Below are positions 9,350 to 19,400 of a stretch of DNA of 64,000 bases, in pieces; the stretch's first letter is position 1, and the number at the start of each line of letters is the position of its first letter. Position numbers and translations under genes: made by a program. The stretch is taken from the NCBI GenBank assembly GCA_009991425.1, contig JAACWH010000046.1:1-64000 (forward strand), written 5' to 3'. The notes under the pieces were generated by a model. The model saw only the letters and a list, made by a program, of their open reading frames with translations. It made no database searches and was not told where the DNA came from. The DNA comes from Leptospira sp. (GTDB lineage: Bacteria > Spirochaetota > Leptospiria > Leptospirales > Leptospiraceae).

Positions 9350-10096
9350 TTAAGATAGAACCTTCAAATATTCTTGAATTGTTTTTTCAAATCCCCACTC
9401 AAGAGCAGTTGATACCAATCTATGGCCAATGGAAACTTCTTTTAGTCCTGGTAGTTTGTGAAATAATTTTAGATTTTCATGATCTAGATCATGTCCTGCA
9501 TTTACTACTAAACCAACTTTGATGGCTTCTTGAGCTGTGTATTCATAACGAGTGTAAATTGCTTTCGCTTTAATGGGATCTTTGTCATAGATTTCTGCAA
9601 ATGGTCCCGTATAGAGTTCGATACGATCTGCACCCATATCTTTGGCTAGCTTAAGACCAGAGGCACCAGCTTCTATAAATAAGGCGACTCTTATGCCAGC
9701 CTCTTTAATCTTAGAAATAATGGGAGCTAATACTTCGTTGTCTTTTGGAAATTGAAAACCATGGTCTGAGGTGATTTCACCTGGGCTAACAGGAACAAGG
9801 GTGGCTTGGTCAGGCATGTGTTGCAGAACTAAATCAAGAAATCTTGTTGATGCTTCCCCTTCTATATTGAACTCGCAGCGATTAGAAGTTTTTGCATTCC
9901 AGTTGTCGATAACTTCCTTAACAGCCGCTATGTCTTCAGTGCGAATATGACGTTGGTCTTCTCTGGGGTGAATGGTCAATCCATGAGCTCCATAGCTTAG
10001 AATCTTTTGAGAGAGATCTGTTAAATTAGGATGATTGCCTCCCCTAGAGTTCCTAAGAGTTGCAATTTTATTTACATTTACACTGAGTTTTACCAT
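9350..10096 (-). CDS. pdxJ: Pyridoxine 5'-phosphate synthase
   Basis: PdxJ condenses 1-deoxy-D-xylulose 5-phosphate with 3-amino-2-oxopropyl phosphate to make pyridoxine 5'-phosphate, the ring-closing step of DXP-dependent vitamin B6 synthesis. The sequence shows the family hallmarks: LSVNVNKIATLRNSRGG at the N-terminus, the HPREDQRHI motif, FNIEGEA, and GHDLDHENL near the end. The open frame extends upstream to 10144, but the added 16 residues are hydrophobic and atypical, so the ATG at 10096 (MVKLSVNVNK) is chosen; this gives 248 residues, normal for the family. It is cytoplasmic and divergent from the FYDLN-type gene. Confidence 0.93.
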   Translation of the reverse strand: MVKLSVNVNKIATLRNSRGGNHPNLTDLSQKILSYGAHGLTIHPREDQRHIRTEDIAAVKEVIDNWNAKTSNRCEFNIEGEASTRFLDLVLQHMPDQATLVPVSPGEITSDHGFQFPKDNEVLAPIISKIKEAGIRVALFIEAGASGLKLAKDMGADRIELYTGPFAEIYDKDPIKAKAIYTRYEYTAQEAIKVGLVVNAGHDLDHENLKLFHKLPGLKEVSIGHRLVSTALEWGFEKTIQEYLKVLS

Positions 10097-10257
10097 GGAA
10101 CTCAAAGATTTGACCTCCCATACTAAAATCAAGATGAGAATCAATTATTCTAAAAAAAATGTTGATTCTACGGTCGGTAAAAAATATAAGGACAGGGTAG
10201 CTTTTTTCAACATTTCAATGAGAAGCATTGGATGGAATTAAGTCTAAATCGAGACAT

Positions 10258-10695
10258 ATGGCAGTAAAAAAAAAAGTAACAAAACCGGCACCTAAGAAGA
10301 AGGCAAGCCCTGCTAGCAAAAAGAATACAAAGTCGTCTGTATCTACCGCTCGACCAGCAACGAAAACACCTAAGGCTTCGCCAAAGAAATCCAATGCAAC
10401 AGTTGCTTTTGATCCTAAGAATCCCTTAGGAAAGAAATTTTCTTGTTACAATTGTGGAACCAAATTTTACGATCTCAACAAAGTTGATAAGATTTGTCCG
10501 AAATGTGGAGCAGATCAACTTGCTAAGACAGCATTGAAATCAAAACAAGCTGCCCTTAAGTCAGGTGAATACGATGTGGAAGAAGAGGGCACACAAGCTT
10601 CTGTGAATGAAGATGATGAATCCTTTGGAGATGATGAAGCATCAGAAGAAACCCAAGAGGAAGAAGAAGCGGAAGAAGTCGTAGAGGATGAATGA
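10258..10695 (+). CDS. FYDLN-acid family (TIGR02300-like) zinc-ribbon protein
   Basis: About 145 residues. A Lys/Ala/Pro-rich basic N-terminus (to about residue 45) precedes a compact domain, [17 protein letters not shown], then CPKCGADQ, giving two CxxC pairs that should bind zinc. The C-terminal third is very acidic (Glu/Asp-rich). This matches a small family of unknown function named for its FYDLN motif and acidic tail; a role in transcription or RNA binding is only a guess. The frame opens with TTG at 10228, but the ATG at 10258 gives the typical MAVKKK start. The last 8 bases overlap miaA. Confidence 0.75.
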   Translation: MAVKKKVTKPAPKKKASPASKKNTKSSVSTARPATKTPKASPKKSNATVAFDPKNPLGKKFSCYNCGTKFYDLNKVDKICPKCGADQLAKTALKSKQAALKSGEYDVEEEGTQASVNEDDESFGDDEASEETQEEEEAEEVVEDE

Positions 10696-11620
10696 GGGCG
10701 GGGAGAATATTCTCCCCGACTTAATATTACTTACTGGGCCAACTGGCAGTGGAAAAACAGCACTTGTCTCAGAATTAGATTCAGATATTTTTGAAGTAAT
10801 CTCCTTTGATTCCAGGCAGGTCTATAAAGACTTACCCATTGGTACAACAGCTCCTACTAAAGAAGAGCAGTCATCGATGCCTCATGCTTTGATTCAATTC
10901 CAGACTTCTAATCAAAGAATAGATGCAAAAGAGTTTGCAGACTTAGCACTTCAAGCTTACTTAAGAATTCATGCGAAAGGAAAAATTCCTATCCTAGTCG
11001 CTGGAACAGGTTTCTATCTAAGAGCATTCTTGTACGGGATGTATCCTGTTCCGGATATAGCAATTGATGTTCACCAAGCAGTGATTGATCTTCCCGATGA
11101 ATTAGTAATTCAAGAATTAAAGGAAAGAGATCCTGAAGCCTTTGAATATATTTCATCTAATGATTTTTATCGCTACCGAAGAGCCTTAGAAGTATGTAGA
11201 ACATCTGGTTCTTGGAGTAAATTCAAACATGAAACAATTGGTGGATTACTTAAGTCTAAAGAAAAGTTTAATATTTTAGGATTATTCTTAGATTGGGATA
11301 GAGAAATTCTCTATTCACGTATTAATCAAAGAGCAAAAGATTTGCTATTGCCAATGGCAGAAGAAGCAAGTAAAGTTAGAGAGCAATATGGTGCAGATTG
11401 TCCGGGTCTAAATACTCTTGGGTATAATTTTGCACTTGACTTTCTTGATAACAAAATGAATCTAGATTCATTCTACGAAGGAATTGCCAAGGCCCATAGG
11501 AATTATGCAAAACGTCAGATTACTTGGTTTAAGAAAGAACCGTTGTTGCAGAAAGTTTCCTGGGATTTTGCCATGGAGAACCTTTTAGAAGTTCAATTGC
11601 TAGTAATAAAAAATAAATAA
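10688..11620 (+). CDS. miaA: tRNA dimethylallyltransferase
   Basis: MiaA adds a dimethylallyl group to N6 of A37 in tRNAs that read UNN codons, the first step to ms2i6A. The P-loop GPTGSGKTA is at about residues 16-24, and [19 protein letters not shown] contains the substrate-binding DSRQVY motif and the conserved threonines. YRRALEV and [10 protein letters not shown] are also family-typical. At 310 residues the length is normal. It overlaps the upstream gene by 8 bases, and hfq begins 2 bases after its stop; the miaA-hfq order is widely conserved in bacteria. Confidence 0.95.
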   Translation: MNEGGENILPDLILLTGPTGSGKTALVSELDSDIFEVISFDSRQVYKDLPIGTTAPTKEEQSSMPHALIQFQTSNQRIDAKEFADLALQAYLRIHAKGKIPILVAGTGFYLRAFLYGMYPVPDIAIDVHQAVIDLPDELVIQELKERDPEAFEYISSNDFYRYRRALEVCRTSGSWSKFKHETIGGLLKSKEKFNILGLFLDWDREILYSRINQRAKDLLLPMAEEASKVREQYGADCPGLNTLGYNFALDFLDNKMNLDSFYEGIAKAHRNYAKRQITWFKKEPLLQKVSWDFAMENLLEVQLLVIKNK

Positions 11621-11634
11621 AGATGGATAGCAAA

Positions 11635-11883
11635 ATGTCGGCGAAAAATAACATACAAGACCAATTACTGAATACAGCTCGGAAGGACAAAGTTGATTTG
11701 ACCATTTACTTACTCAATGGAGTTCCATTGAAAGGTAGAGTTGTGAGTTTTGATAATTTTACAATCATTTTAGAAAATGAAACCAAACAAAACTTAATAT
11801 ACAAACATGCTATTTCTACTATTATACCTGCCAAACCTATCCGTTTTCATATCGAAGAGCCCAAAGAAGCTACAACGGAGTAA
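11635..11883 (+). CDS. hfq: RNA chaperone Hfq
   Basis: Hfq is a hexameric Sm-like protein that helps small RNAs pair with mRNAs. The Sm1 region reads [23 protein letters not shown] in part, and the Sm2 region has the classic YKHAIST motif. The N-terminal NNIQDQLLN is also typical, with Gln that contacts the proximal face. The frame opens at 11623 (MDSKMSAK), but the ATG at 11635 (MSAKNNIQ) fits the family better, giving 82 residues. The short C-terminal tail is acidic. It lies directly downstream of miaA, five bases before manC. Confidence 0.95.
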   Translation: MSAKNNIQDQLLNTARKDKVDLTIYLLNGVPLKGRVVSFDNFTIILENETKQNLIYKHAISTIIPAKPIRFHIEEPKEATTE

Positions 11884-11888
11884 TTATT

Positions 11889-12944
11889 ATGGAAAAACCC
11901 GTTGTCCTAATCATGGCGGGAGGCAAGGGAGAAAGGTTCTGGCCTCGTTCTAGAACATCTACTCCTAAGCAGCTCAGAAAAGTTTATTCTAACAAAACAC
12001 TGCTTAAAGAAACAATTGACCGCGCTTTAACAATTACTTCTCTAGATAGAATTTTTATTGGAACTAATGCTTCTTTAAAGAAAGCAATTCTCGAACAAGA
12101 AAAAAGCTTCCCTGAGAAGAATTTTATTCTAGAACCAGAAGGTAAGAATACAGCACCCATAATAGCCTTAGCTTCACTTTATTTTCAGAAGATGTTCGGA
12201 GACCCTGTACAAGTTGTACTATCCGCGGACGCATTTATTGAGCCAGTTAAAGAATTCACCAAGACCATGAAACTTGCTATTCAGGAAGCTGATTCTCATT
12301 TGGTGCTACTAGGAGTAAAACCCAATAGACCAGAGACGGGTTATGGCTATATAGCTACTGGTAAGGAGAATGGATCTGCTCGTTCTGTTAAAGAATTTGT
12401 AGAAAAACCAGATGCTAAGACTGCAACCAAATACATTAAGAAAGAGAACTACTATTGGAATCCAGGTATCTTCTTATGGAAGACTAGCCTTATATTAGAT
12501 GAATTTAAGAAGCATTCTCCTGAGATAATAGATCCTTTATTACGTGGATTTCCTTTTAAGAATCTAGGAAGTTTAGCAGAGGTTTTTCGATTGCTTCCAT
12601 CTACACCTATCGATATTGCAATCATGGAAAAGTCTAAAAATATTTCCATGATACCAGCTCTATTTCAATGGGATGATGTAGGATCTTGGCTTTCATTGGC
12701 ACGTATTCTTCCTGAAGGTAAGGATGGAAACCACCACCAAGGTAAGGAAGTCTTGCATTTCAATTCAAAGGGCAATATTTCATCTGTAAGTAAGGACCTT
12801 GTTGCCTTCCTAGGCGTAGACAATCTGGTTGTGGTGGAAGAGTCAGATGTTCTTCTGGTTGCTTCTAGAGATGGCTTAGATGACATAAAAAATATGCTCG
12901 CGCAAATGAAGAAAAATCGAAGTTTACAAAAATATCTCGAATAA
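11889..12944 (+). CDS. manC: Mannose-1-phosphate guanylyltransferase
   Basis: 351-residue cytoplasmic nucleotidyltransferase that makes GDP-mannose from GTP and mannose 1-phosphate for surface polysaccharides. The N-terminal pyrophosphorylase signature is [14 protein letters not shown], followed by TPKQ; VEKP (about residue 171) and WNPGIFLWK are also characteristic, and WDDVGSW near residue 260 completes the active-site region. It lacks the C-terminal phosphomannose isomerase cupin found in bifunctional ManC/AlgA enzymes, so it is the short form. It starts 5 bases after hfq, extending the miaA-hfq operon. Confidence 0.88.
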   Translation: MEKPVVLIMAGGKGERFWPRSRTSTPKQLRKVYSNKTLLKETIDRALTITSLDRIFIGTNASLKKAILEQEKSFPEKNFILEPEGKNTAPIIALASLYFQKMFGDPVQVVLSADAFIEPVKEFTKTMKLAIQEADSHLVLLGVKPNRPETGYGYIATGKENGSARSVKEFVEKPDAKTATKYIKKENYYWNPGIFLWKTSLILDEFKKHSPEIIDPLLRGFPFKNLGSLAEVFRLLPSTPIDIAIMEKSKNISMIPALFQWDDVGSWLSLARILPEGKDGNHHQGKEVLHFNSKGNISSVSKDLVAFLGVDNLVVVEESDVLLVASRDGLDDIKNMLAQMKKNRSLQKYLE

Positions 12945-12976
12945 GAGCCTGGTGGAACACACAATAAGGAGTACTT

Positions 12977-13066
12977 ATGCCTTCAGGTAAGAAGAGAAAG
13001 CGAAGAAAAATTTCTACACACAAAAGAAAAAAGAAAAGAAGAGCTAATCGTCACAAAAAGAAATAG
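12977..13066 (+). CDS. 29-residue bL38-like ribosomal protein (AURKAIP1/COX24 family)
   Basis: The ATG at 12977 opens a 29-codon frame reading MPSGKKRKRRKISTHKRKKK followed by RRANRHKKK. This tiny, extremely basic sequence matches the AURKAIP1/COX24 family, the bacterial relative of mitochondrial mS38, known as bL38 in the Flavobacterium johnsoniae ribosome. A strong AAGGAG lies seven bases before the start codon. It should bind rRNA and be part of the ribosome. The gene is below usual length cut-offs and is easily missed. It sits 32 bases after manC; a weak AT hairpin (13067-13079) and T-run follow. Confidence 0.85.
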   Translation: MPSGKKRKRRKISTHKRKKKRRANRHKKK

Positions 13067-13113
13067 TCAATCGAATTGATTAAGCTTTTTCCACCTTCTC
13101 CGATAATAAAAGT

Positions 13114-13896
13114 ATGGATCTCAATGAATTGGAAACATACCGGGGTTGGTGGAAGAAGCAAAATTCTAGAATCCAAGGATTCAATCGTTCTTTCATCGCA
13201 GTGACTCCCGAGGGAGATACTCTCGAAGCTGATTTCAATTTCCACGAAAAACTAGTGCGCCTCTCCATTGAGGTTGCTAATGAAAATGGCAAGAATTATG
13301 CTGCAACCATCAAAAATGGAAGCATTGTAAAAGAAAAAGACATAACTTCTGGTCGTAATTATCCTATTGGCAAGAAAATTCGACCTTTCCGAGATGTTTT
13401 TTCCTGTATTCCTGATGCTGATCTATTAGATTCCTTAGGTGGAACCTATGAAATTTCCTTAACCCCACTTGGCAAGAAAGTAGAAAGAAGACTAGGTAGG
13501 GGAGTTTACCAAGAACAGGAATCTGGCTTTGGTCGATTTGAGCTTCCTAGATCTACAAAATATGATTCAATATTTGGCATCAGGAGAGAAACCTGGTTTC
13601 AGAGATGGCAAAGGAAACGTTGGGAACGACGGATCAATCGAGAGCCTCTGTGGATCAGATTCAAAAGAAGATTTTGGGCTGAGCTACACGATTTTATACT
13701 CGGTGCTGGCATGGCCTGGGTTGTTTACAATTACTACTATGATTTTGTTATTTTAGGCTTAGCCTTAGGTGCTTTTGGATTTTTCACAGGTGGCTTAGAT
13801 TGGGTCTTTCGAAAAAGGAATCCACTTTTATTAAAAGTGTTGTCATTTATATCCCTAGGTTCATACTTTTTCTATAACGGCTATACCCGTTTTTGA
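13114..13896 (+). CDS. Conserved hypothetical protein with C-terminal membrane helices
   Basis: I do not recognise the family. The 260-residue protein has a mainly polar N-terminal two thirds with an odd Trp/Arg-rich start (TYRGWWKKQNSR) and a very basic stretch at about 165-190 (FQRWQRKRWERRINREPLW), then two or three hydrophobic helices to the C-terminus (about 195-258). The basic stretch before the helices suggests the soluble part stays in the cytoplasm. There is no signal peptide. The gene lies between the bL38-like gene and cheW, and its stop is 3 bases before the cheW ATG, so it is probably co-transcribed with cheW and the PhoU-family gene. Confidence 0.7.
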   Translation: MDLNELETYRGWWKKQNSRIQGFNRSFIAVTPEGDTLEADFNFHEKLVRLSIEVANENGKNYAATIKNGSIVKEKDITSGRNYPIGKKIRPFRDVFSCIPDADLLDSLGGTYEISLTPLGKKVERRLGRGVYQEQESGFGRFELPRSTKYDSIFGIRRETWFQRWQRKRWERRINREPLWIRFKRRFWAELHDFILGAGMAWVVYNYYYDFVILGLALGAFGFFTGGLDWVFRKRNPLLLKVLSFISLGSYFFYNGYTRF

Positions 13897-13899
13897 AAA

Positions 13900-14370
13900 A
13901 TGAGTAAATCAACAGTAAATTTAATATTAGACCAATACATCATATTCAATCTTGGAGAAGAAGAATATGCTGTTCCCATCTCTATTGTAGAAGAAATCGT
14001 TAAAATCTCTAATTTAATTAAAGTCCCTAAATCAAAGAGTTATTTTGCAGGAATAATGGATATTCGTGGTAAGGTGGTTCGTATGATTGATCTTTCTAAG
14101 AAATTAAATATTCGAACTCAGGAAGATATTCCCCAAGACAGAGCTATTGTAATTAAAATTGGTGGGAAATCCATAGGCGTTATCGTAGATAAGGTTTCGC
14201 ATGTTGTACATTTCCCACAAAGCCAAATCGATCCACCTCCCCCTTCTGTTAAAGGTATCTCTTCAAGATATATACTTGGAGTTGGTAAGAAGGACAATCG
14301 TTTCATTATTTTGATTGATATTGAGAAGATCCTATCTGTCGAAGAAATCAACGAGATGAGTCTGGCTTAG
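13900..14370 (+). CDS. CheW-like chemotaxis coupling protein
   Basis: 156 residues making a single CheW domain: [21 protein letters not shown], then the conserved [17 protein letters not shown] and a terminal [19 protein letters not shown]. CheW proteins link methyl-accepting receptors to CheA kinase at the membrane and control flagellar switching. No receptor, CheA or CheY gene lies nearby, so this is one of the scattered cheW paralogues common in spirochaetes. It is tightly packed between a membrane protein (3 bases) and a PhoU-family gene (9 bases). Confidence 0.88.
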   Translation: MSKSTVNLILDQYIIFNLGEEEYAVPISIVEEIVKISNLIKVPKSKSYFAGIMDIRGKVVRMIDLSKKLNIRTQEDIPQDRAIVIKIGGKSIGVIVDKVSHVVHFPQSQIDPPPPSVKGISSRYILGVGKKDNRFIILIDIEKILSVEEINEMSLA

Positions 14371-14379
14371 AGATTATTC

Positions 14380-15087
14380 ATGAACACGAATACAGCTATA
14401 TCTAAATTTTTCTATTTAAGAAAAAATTTATATAGTATGGCTGAAATGGTTCTTGAACAAGTCTTAATGTTAGGTGACAGTTTAGAAAATGATGACTATG
14501 CAATCGCAGGGGAAATCATTGCAAGGGATGATTTGATCGATGAATTAGAAAAGGAAAATGATAATCTCTCACAAAACGCAATCTTAGAAGCGATCGCTTC
14601 CAGAAATTCTTTAGGTATGGGTGAAATCAGCGACGAGATCGTATTTAAGAAAGATCCGCTACGTTTTGCACTTTCCTGTATTCGTATCACCCGTAACATT
14701 GAAAGGTTAGGTGACCAGGTTGTAAACGTCGCTAAATTTTTTCAAAACGGTCATATTCAGAAAGGACTTTTTAAAAAAGACGAAGGCATGAGTAAAATCC
14801 TTTCTAGAGTAATCACTCTTTCAGGCATGGCTGTTGAATCCCTTGTGGAAGAAAAAGAAAGATTCATGGGATCGGTAAATGCTTTAGAACAAGAATTAAA
14901 TGATCTTTGTTCCGAGGCTTTTCATAAATATGTATCAGATCCAAAAATGTCTAAGAAGGAATTTGCTGACCTGTACCGGGCTATTCTTTCCATGGAGAGA
15001 ATCGGCGATTATTCAGTTAATATTGCTGAAGAATTAGTTCGTCTGAATACAGGGCAAGATATTCGCCATATGGATTTAGGTGCATAA
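14380..15087 (+). CDS. PhoU-family protein
   Basis: 235-residue all-helical protein with two PhoU-type three-helix repeats. The metal-binding motif region of each is visible: ISCIR-like [22 protein letters not shown] (about 97-118) and the second [20 protein letters not shown] (about 206-225). PhoU proteins repress the Pho regulon through PhoR and PstB and affect phosphate uptake. No pst genes are adjacent; a PhoB/PhoR-like pair lies 43 kb away in the window. Its last 8 bases overlap the following methyltransferase gene. Confidence 0.85.
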   Translation: MNTNTAISKFFYLRKNLYSMAEMVLEQVLMLGDSLENDDYAIAGEIIARDDLIDELEKENDNLSQNAILEAIASRNSLGMGEISDEIVFKKDPLRFALSCIRITRNIERLGDQVVNVAKFFQNGHIQKGLFKKDEGMSKILSRVITLSGMAVESLVEEKERFMGSVNALEQELNDLCSEAFHKYVSDPKMSKKEFADLYRAILSMERIGDYSVNIAEELVRLNTGQDIRHMDLGA

Positions 15088-15850
15088 GAATAAACTTCTT
15101 TCAACCTTTTCTTTAATTTCAATAATAGTTCTTATTTTGGTTAGTCTATCTTCCCTAGCTTTATTATTTTTCAGTGATAATGCTTCAAATAAATTATTTC
15201 CCAATTACATTCGCGATATCTTTCACCAGGATCTTTCTGAAAAGGAAGCATTTACATTAGTTTACAAAGACAACGTTTGGGGTGATGGTTCGGGTATTGG
15301 ATCACAACCTAAAAATGCAATTCCATACCTTGATATACAACAGCAACTTCTTTTTGATGATAAAATTCAGTCGATTGTTGATCTTGGTTGTGGTGATTGG
15401 CAGTTAATGAAGGAATTAACAATTCCAAATAATAAATCCTATATAGGTTATGATTTGGTGGAAACCATCATCCAGGAGAACCGAAGGAAATTCGAAAGAA
15501 AAAATATACATTTTGTCCAGATTGATAGCTTAGCTGATTTGAAAAATGTTACTGCCGACTTATTAATACTAAAAGATGTTATGCACCATTGGCCTAATCA
15601 ACATATTCAGTATGCGATTGATTCCATTATACCAAATTATAAATATGCATTGATTATAAATGACTACAAACCATTTGCAAAAAATGAAGATATTGAATTT
15701 GGTCAATTTCGTCCTTTGGATTTAAGTAAATCGCCTTTTCGATTGAATAATAATTATAGAGTAATTTTGGATTATCCGTCTCATGGGATAGTAAAGAGAA
15801 TTTATTTCTATACTCGTTCATTCGAAAAATCTATAAAAAAAGAGCAGTAA
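15080..15850 (+). CDS. Membrane-anchored SAM-dependent methyltransferase
   Basis: 256 residues. One hydrophobic helix at about 10-33 (an uncleaved anchor or signal) is followed by a class I methyltransferase domain with motif [11 protein letters not shown] (about 94-103), YIGYDLVE and a motif-IV-like [11 protein letters not shown]. The substrate is unknown. If the helix inserts with positive residues inside, the catalytic domain would face the periplasm, where SAM is absent, so a cytoplasmic-facing topology is more likely. It overlaps the PhoU-family gene by 8 bases. Its stop codon lies within the stem of the terminator at 15839-15867. Confidence 0.75.
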   Translation: MHKNKLLSTFSLISIIVLILVSLSSLALLFFSDNASNKLFPNYIRDIFHQDLSEKEAFTLVYKDNVWGDGSGIGSQPKNAIPYLDIQQQLLFDDKIQSIVDLGCGDWQLMKELTIPNNKSYIGYDLVETIIQENRRKFERKNIHFVQIDSLADLKNVTADLLILKDVMHHWPNQHIQYAIDSIIPNYKYALIINDYKPFAKNEDIEFGQFRPLDLSKSPFRLNNNYRVILDYPSHGIVKRIYFYTRSFEKSIKKEQ

Positions 15851-15867
15851 TTTTGATACTGCTCTTT
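15835..15867. terminator. Terminator hairpin between convergent genes
   Basis: AAAGAGCAGTA (15839-15849) pairs perfectly with TACTGCTCTTT (15857-15867) around a 7-base loop. On the minus strand the stem is followed by a T-run (A-run at 15835-15841 on the plus strand), so it best fits as the terminator of the DUF2147 gene; it may work in both directions. The stop codon of the plus-strand methyltransferase gene is inside the stem. Confidence 0.75.
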
Positions 15868-15894
15868 CTACGAAATATTAATTTTAAGGAAATA

Positions 15895-16401
15895 TTATTT
15901 CATACAATCCCAAGCAGGATCACTTAGATTAACACCAGATAATTTAACCCAAGTATTTGTCTTACCTAACCAAGATGAAATACAAAGGTGCCCTTTAAGC
16001 TCCAATTTATTACCATCCATTTGCATTTTTGCACAATAGGTCTTTCCATCACGTGGATTATAAACTTTTCCATTGTCGTATTTTCCGCCACCTTCAGCAA
16101 CCATTCCACTTAAGAATTGCATACCAAGGTTAGGTCTTTTCTTTTTTTTGGGATCAGGATTATTATGGTCTAAGTAAGGAGTTCCAGGGACACCTTCTTT
16201 GGAATCGGCTGGGTATTTATTATTTTTTATACAAGCCGTTCTACCGCAGTATTTGTCTCCGCATTTATAAATTTCAATTACAGAATCTTTTTCAGGGGGA
16301 AGATATTTTCCTACTGCAGAATCATCGGTAGTTTGGGCTAGTAACGCACCAGCCATAAAAATCGCTGATAGAGTTAGGAATGCAATTTGTGTTTTTTTCA
16401 T
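15895..16401 (-). CDS. Secreted DUF2147-domain protein
   Basis: 168 residues with a clear signal peptide (MKKTQIAFLTLSAIFMAGAL, cleavage probably after AQ near residue 23). The mature part has the DUF2147 pattern: GKYLPPEKDSVIEIYKCGDK, then a central Asp-Pro-Lys-rich segment, YNPRDGKTYCAKM and a C-terminal W-containing strand. This family is a small beta-barrel-like exported domain of unknown function. Six cysteines may form disulfides in the periplasm. It is a single gene on the minus strand with its own terminator at 15835-15867. The start follows AAGGAG at about 16412-16407. Confidence 0.82.
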   Translation of the reverse strand: MKKTQIAFLTLSAIFMAGALLAQTTDDSAVGKYLPPEKDSVIEIYKCGDKYCGRTACIKNNKYPADSKEGVPGTPYLDHNNPDPKKKKRPNLGMQFLSGMVAEGGGKYDNGKVYNPRDGKTYCAKMQMDGNKLELKGHLCISSWLGKTNTWVKLSGVNLSDPAWDCMK

Positions 16402-16467
16402 AGATACTCCTTAGTTTTAAAATCTTATCCATTTGAAATTATGGAAAAAGAAATTGCAACTGTCTTT

Positions 16468-19400
16468 TTAGACATTTTTTTCTAATAATTGAAATAGTTT
16501 TATTACATTTTTATTATCAGGTTCTTTATCTTGGGCTAAAAAGGCAAACTTCTTAGATTCTTCGATATTTCCCAGTAACCTGTATAAATCAGCAATATTG
16601 ATCAAATTAGAAAGAAAATCCTGCATAGTTTCATAAGATTTTAAGCCTGCTTCCAAGGCTTTTTGGAATTCACCTAACTTTTTCTGTGCTGCTGATAGGT
16701 AATACCAAAATTCTCCTGCTTCTGGATCTTGTTTTAGATAAACATCAAGAACATCTACCGCTTTTTCATAATCTCTACCTTTAAATGTGAGAAGACTCAA
16801 AAGTTTATTCAATTTAGGATCATTAGGATCGGCCGAATATGCCTTATACATAATGTCTATTGCATCGTTGATTTCCCCAGATTTATAAAGCTTACGGCCT
16901 TCATCATAAGCTCCTTCGGTTGTGTATTTTTTATCCCATTCTTCATCTTCAGATGGCATAAAAGTATCATCAGCATTACCAGGTTCATCTAAGGCATCTA
17001 AACCAGATTCAATAGAATCAGCTACAGTTGTGGAAGAAGTATTCGATCCGGTTCCGCCAAGAGGTTTGAAGTCAAGTCTCATAATTGATAAATCGTCAGT
17101 AAGTTCTCCTTTAGCTTGGAGCATTTTCTCGATTTCATATATATCAGCTTTAGCATCTTCTACATGTTTTAGGAAAATATTTTCGTCTTCGTTGATGGTT
17201 CTGAATTCTTCTTCAGGAGTTAGATCGATATCATCTCGCCCGTCTGTTCCAAGAATCAGAGTATCACCGGGAAGCAATTGGAATCTTTTCACTTCAAAAG
17301 GAATTTCAGAATCAAGTCCAAGTTTTCGTAGAAGTAATTCTTTTTCTATGAAGGATGCTTTACCATCTCTGTATAGAACAGTAAAAGGGTGCTCCGCATT
17401 GAAATACCAGCATTCACCTGTTATATCATCTATTAGGAATATAATAGCTGATATGACCATTGTTCCATTAAACGATTTGAAAACTGAATTAGTTTCTTCA
17501 TAAACATCAGCTAACCATTCTTCTGGAGTTCTATTGAGAATTCTTTTGTTGCCTGCCGAACGAGCCATGATCGAATTCATGACAACTCCCATCACAAGTG
17601 ATCCACCAGCACCTTGCATGGATTTTCCCATAGCGTCCCCGTTTACTGCAACAGTATAGCGTCGGAAATTATCTGGCTTACCCAATTTCAAATTTCCAGT
17701 AACAGAGATATCTCCACCTAGGTCTCCTGTCTTTTTTCTAAATTCGAATTGTTTCTTTTGGTGAACAAAGAAATCTGTAACTACAGTCTCTGATTTATTT
17801 GCATTGTAATACAAAGGCTTAGCAAGTAAGGAAGTTAAGAAATAGTCGCCATCTTGTTGGATTTTGAGATTCTGTACCTCTTCCATTTTTTCTTGAACTT
17901 CTTTTGTTCTCTCTTGGACTTTGACTTCCAGATTCTCAGCATAATCTTCTAATTGTCTACGAGCTTCTTTAATGGATGTTACCATTTTATTGAAGGAGTC
18001 AGCAAGAAATCCGATCTCATCTCGAACGTGAATAGGAACTTTTGCTTCTAGATCACCTTCATTTACCTTTTCCACACCTGAGAGAAGTTCATTCAATGGT
18101 GTTCCCAAACTGATTCGAAAGAAAAGAGGGAAGAGAACAAGTAGAACAAAAAGTGCTACAAACATGAGTCCCATTTCTTTCACAGCAGTTCTGTTCATAT
18201 CCTTTCTGTAGTCGATATATGGAAATCCAACCTCTTCCATGAGCTTTAAATTATCATTATAAACCATGAAGGCTACATAATGGGCACTATTTTCGAAATT
18301 TTTTCTATAGTGTCTAGTTTCTGCTGATTTAAAATATCGAAAGTATTGAAGAACTTTTTCTCTAAGATCTTTAGGTGCGATTGCTTGCCCATTCCAATTG
18401 CAATCTTTAAATTGGTGGTGAATCGCTTCTTTGAAAAATTCCAATCCTTTGGTACTCGAGATGTATTTTTCAGCTTTCTCACAAAAGGTCGGAATATCAT
18501 AGTCACCGATTTTGTTTGAGGCAACAAATGTAGCTTGGTTCAATTTAACAAAATATTTTGTCATTGATTCTTTCAAATCTTCATCACTTAAATCTTTGTT
18601 TTCTTTAAGGTAATTTAGAATGGAAAGTTTATATCCTTCGAATTCAGGTGAGGTGCTGCTGATAATTGATTTGAGTTTATTTCGAAAGTCAGCACTATTT
18701 AGCTTTTTGATTTCTTCAAAGATTCTACTGTTCTCCATGTCAGTCTGAACCATGGGAAGATCTAAATTCATTGAAGAAGAATACTTGGGGTAGGAAAGTT
18801 TATTTTCCTCTAGACCATACCTAATAATATAGCTTGCAGAATTTTGCCCATTCACATCAGAAAGAATTTTCTGAATCCGAGAAATGCTAATCTTATCATA
18901 AGAATCTTCCTTCTCTTGGTTGTAGATAAATCCCAATTGTTCGAAAATCAACATCACTGTTACAAGAGAGATGCCAACAATCTTAATCATAAAGGTAGTC
19001 TTTTCTGTGCTTGTATTAATAAATATAATTGTGATTAAAAAGAAGGCAAAGTAAAAACACAAAACCAAAGAGGTCAAATAAGTCGCTCTTTCCATAGCTC
19101 CATCTCTACTTAATACATTGAAGGTAGCTGGAATGATGGTCGCAACAAGAAAGGAAAGAACATAGGCAAGATGAAGGAAACGCTTCCTTCCTTTTAACAC
19201 AAAGATCATCCTATAACCAGGGAAGATTACAAAGTTAACTAAGGAAAAAAGACCAATCATTATACCTAGATATTTGGAGGCGTCCTCTGAATTAAAATCC
19301 CAATGGTGCGCCGTAAAGTGGTATTTATATTCACTATTCAAAGTTGTATAAATGAATAGTACGATTACTATAAATGCCAAAACATATTCAACGATGAGTA

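Noticed and set aside
10097..10144. Upstream extension of pdxJ by 16 codons
   Set aside because: The extra residues are hydrophobic and not found in the family; the ATG at 10096 gives the normal PdxJ N-terminus.
16455..16480. Short hairpin TGTCT/AGACA with T-run on the plus strand near 16460
   Set aside because: Both neighbouring genes are on the minus strand, so a plus-strand terminator has nothing to end here.
16922..17503. 193-codon plus-strand frame inside the 7TM-HAMP-PP2C-TPR gene
   Set aside because: It is Ser-rich antisense of the conserved phosphatase and TPR coding sequence, with no start signal.
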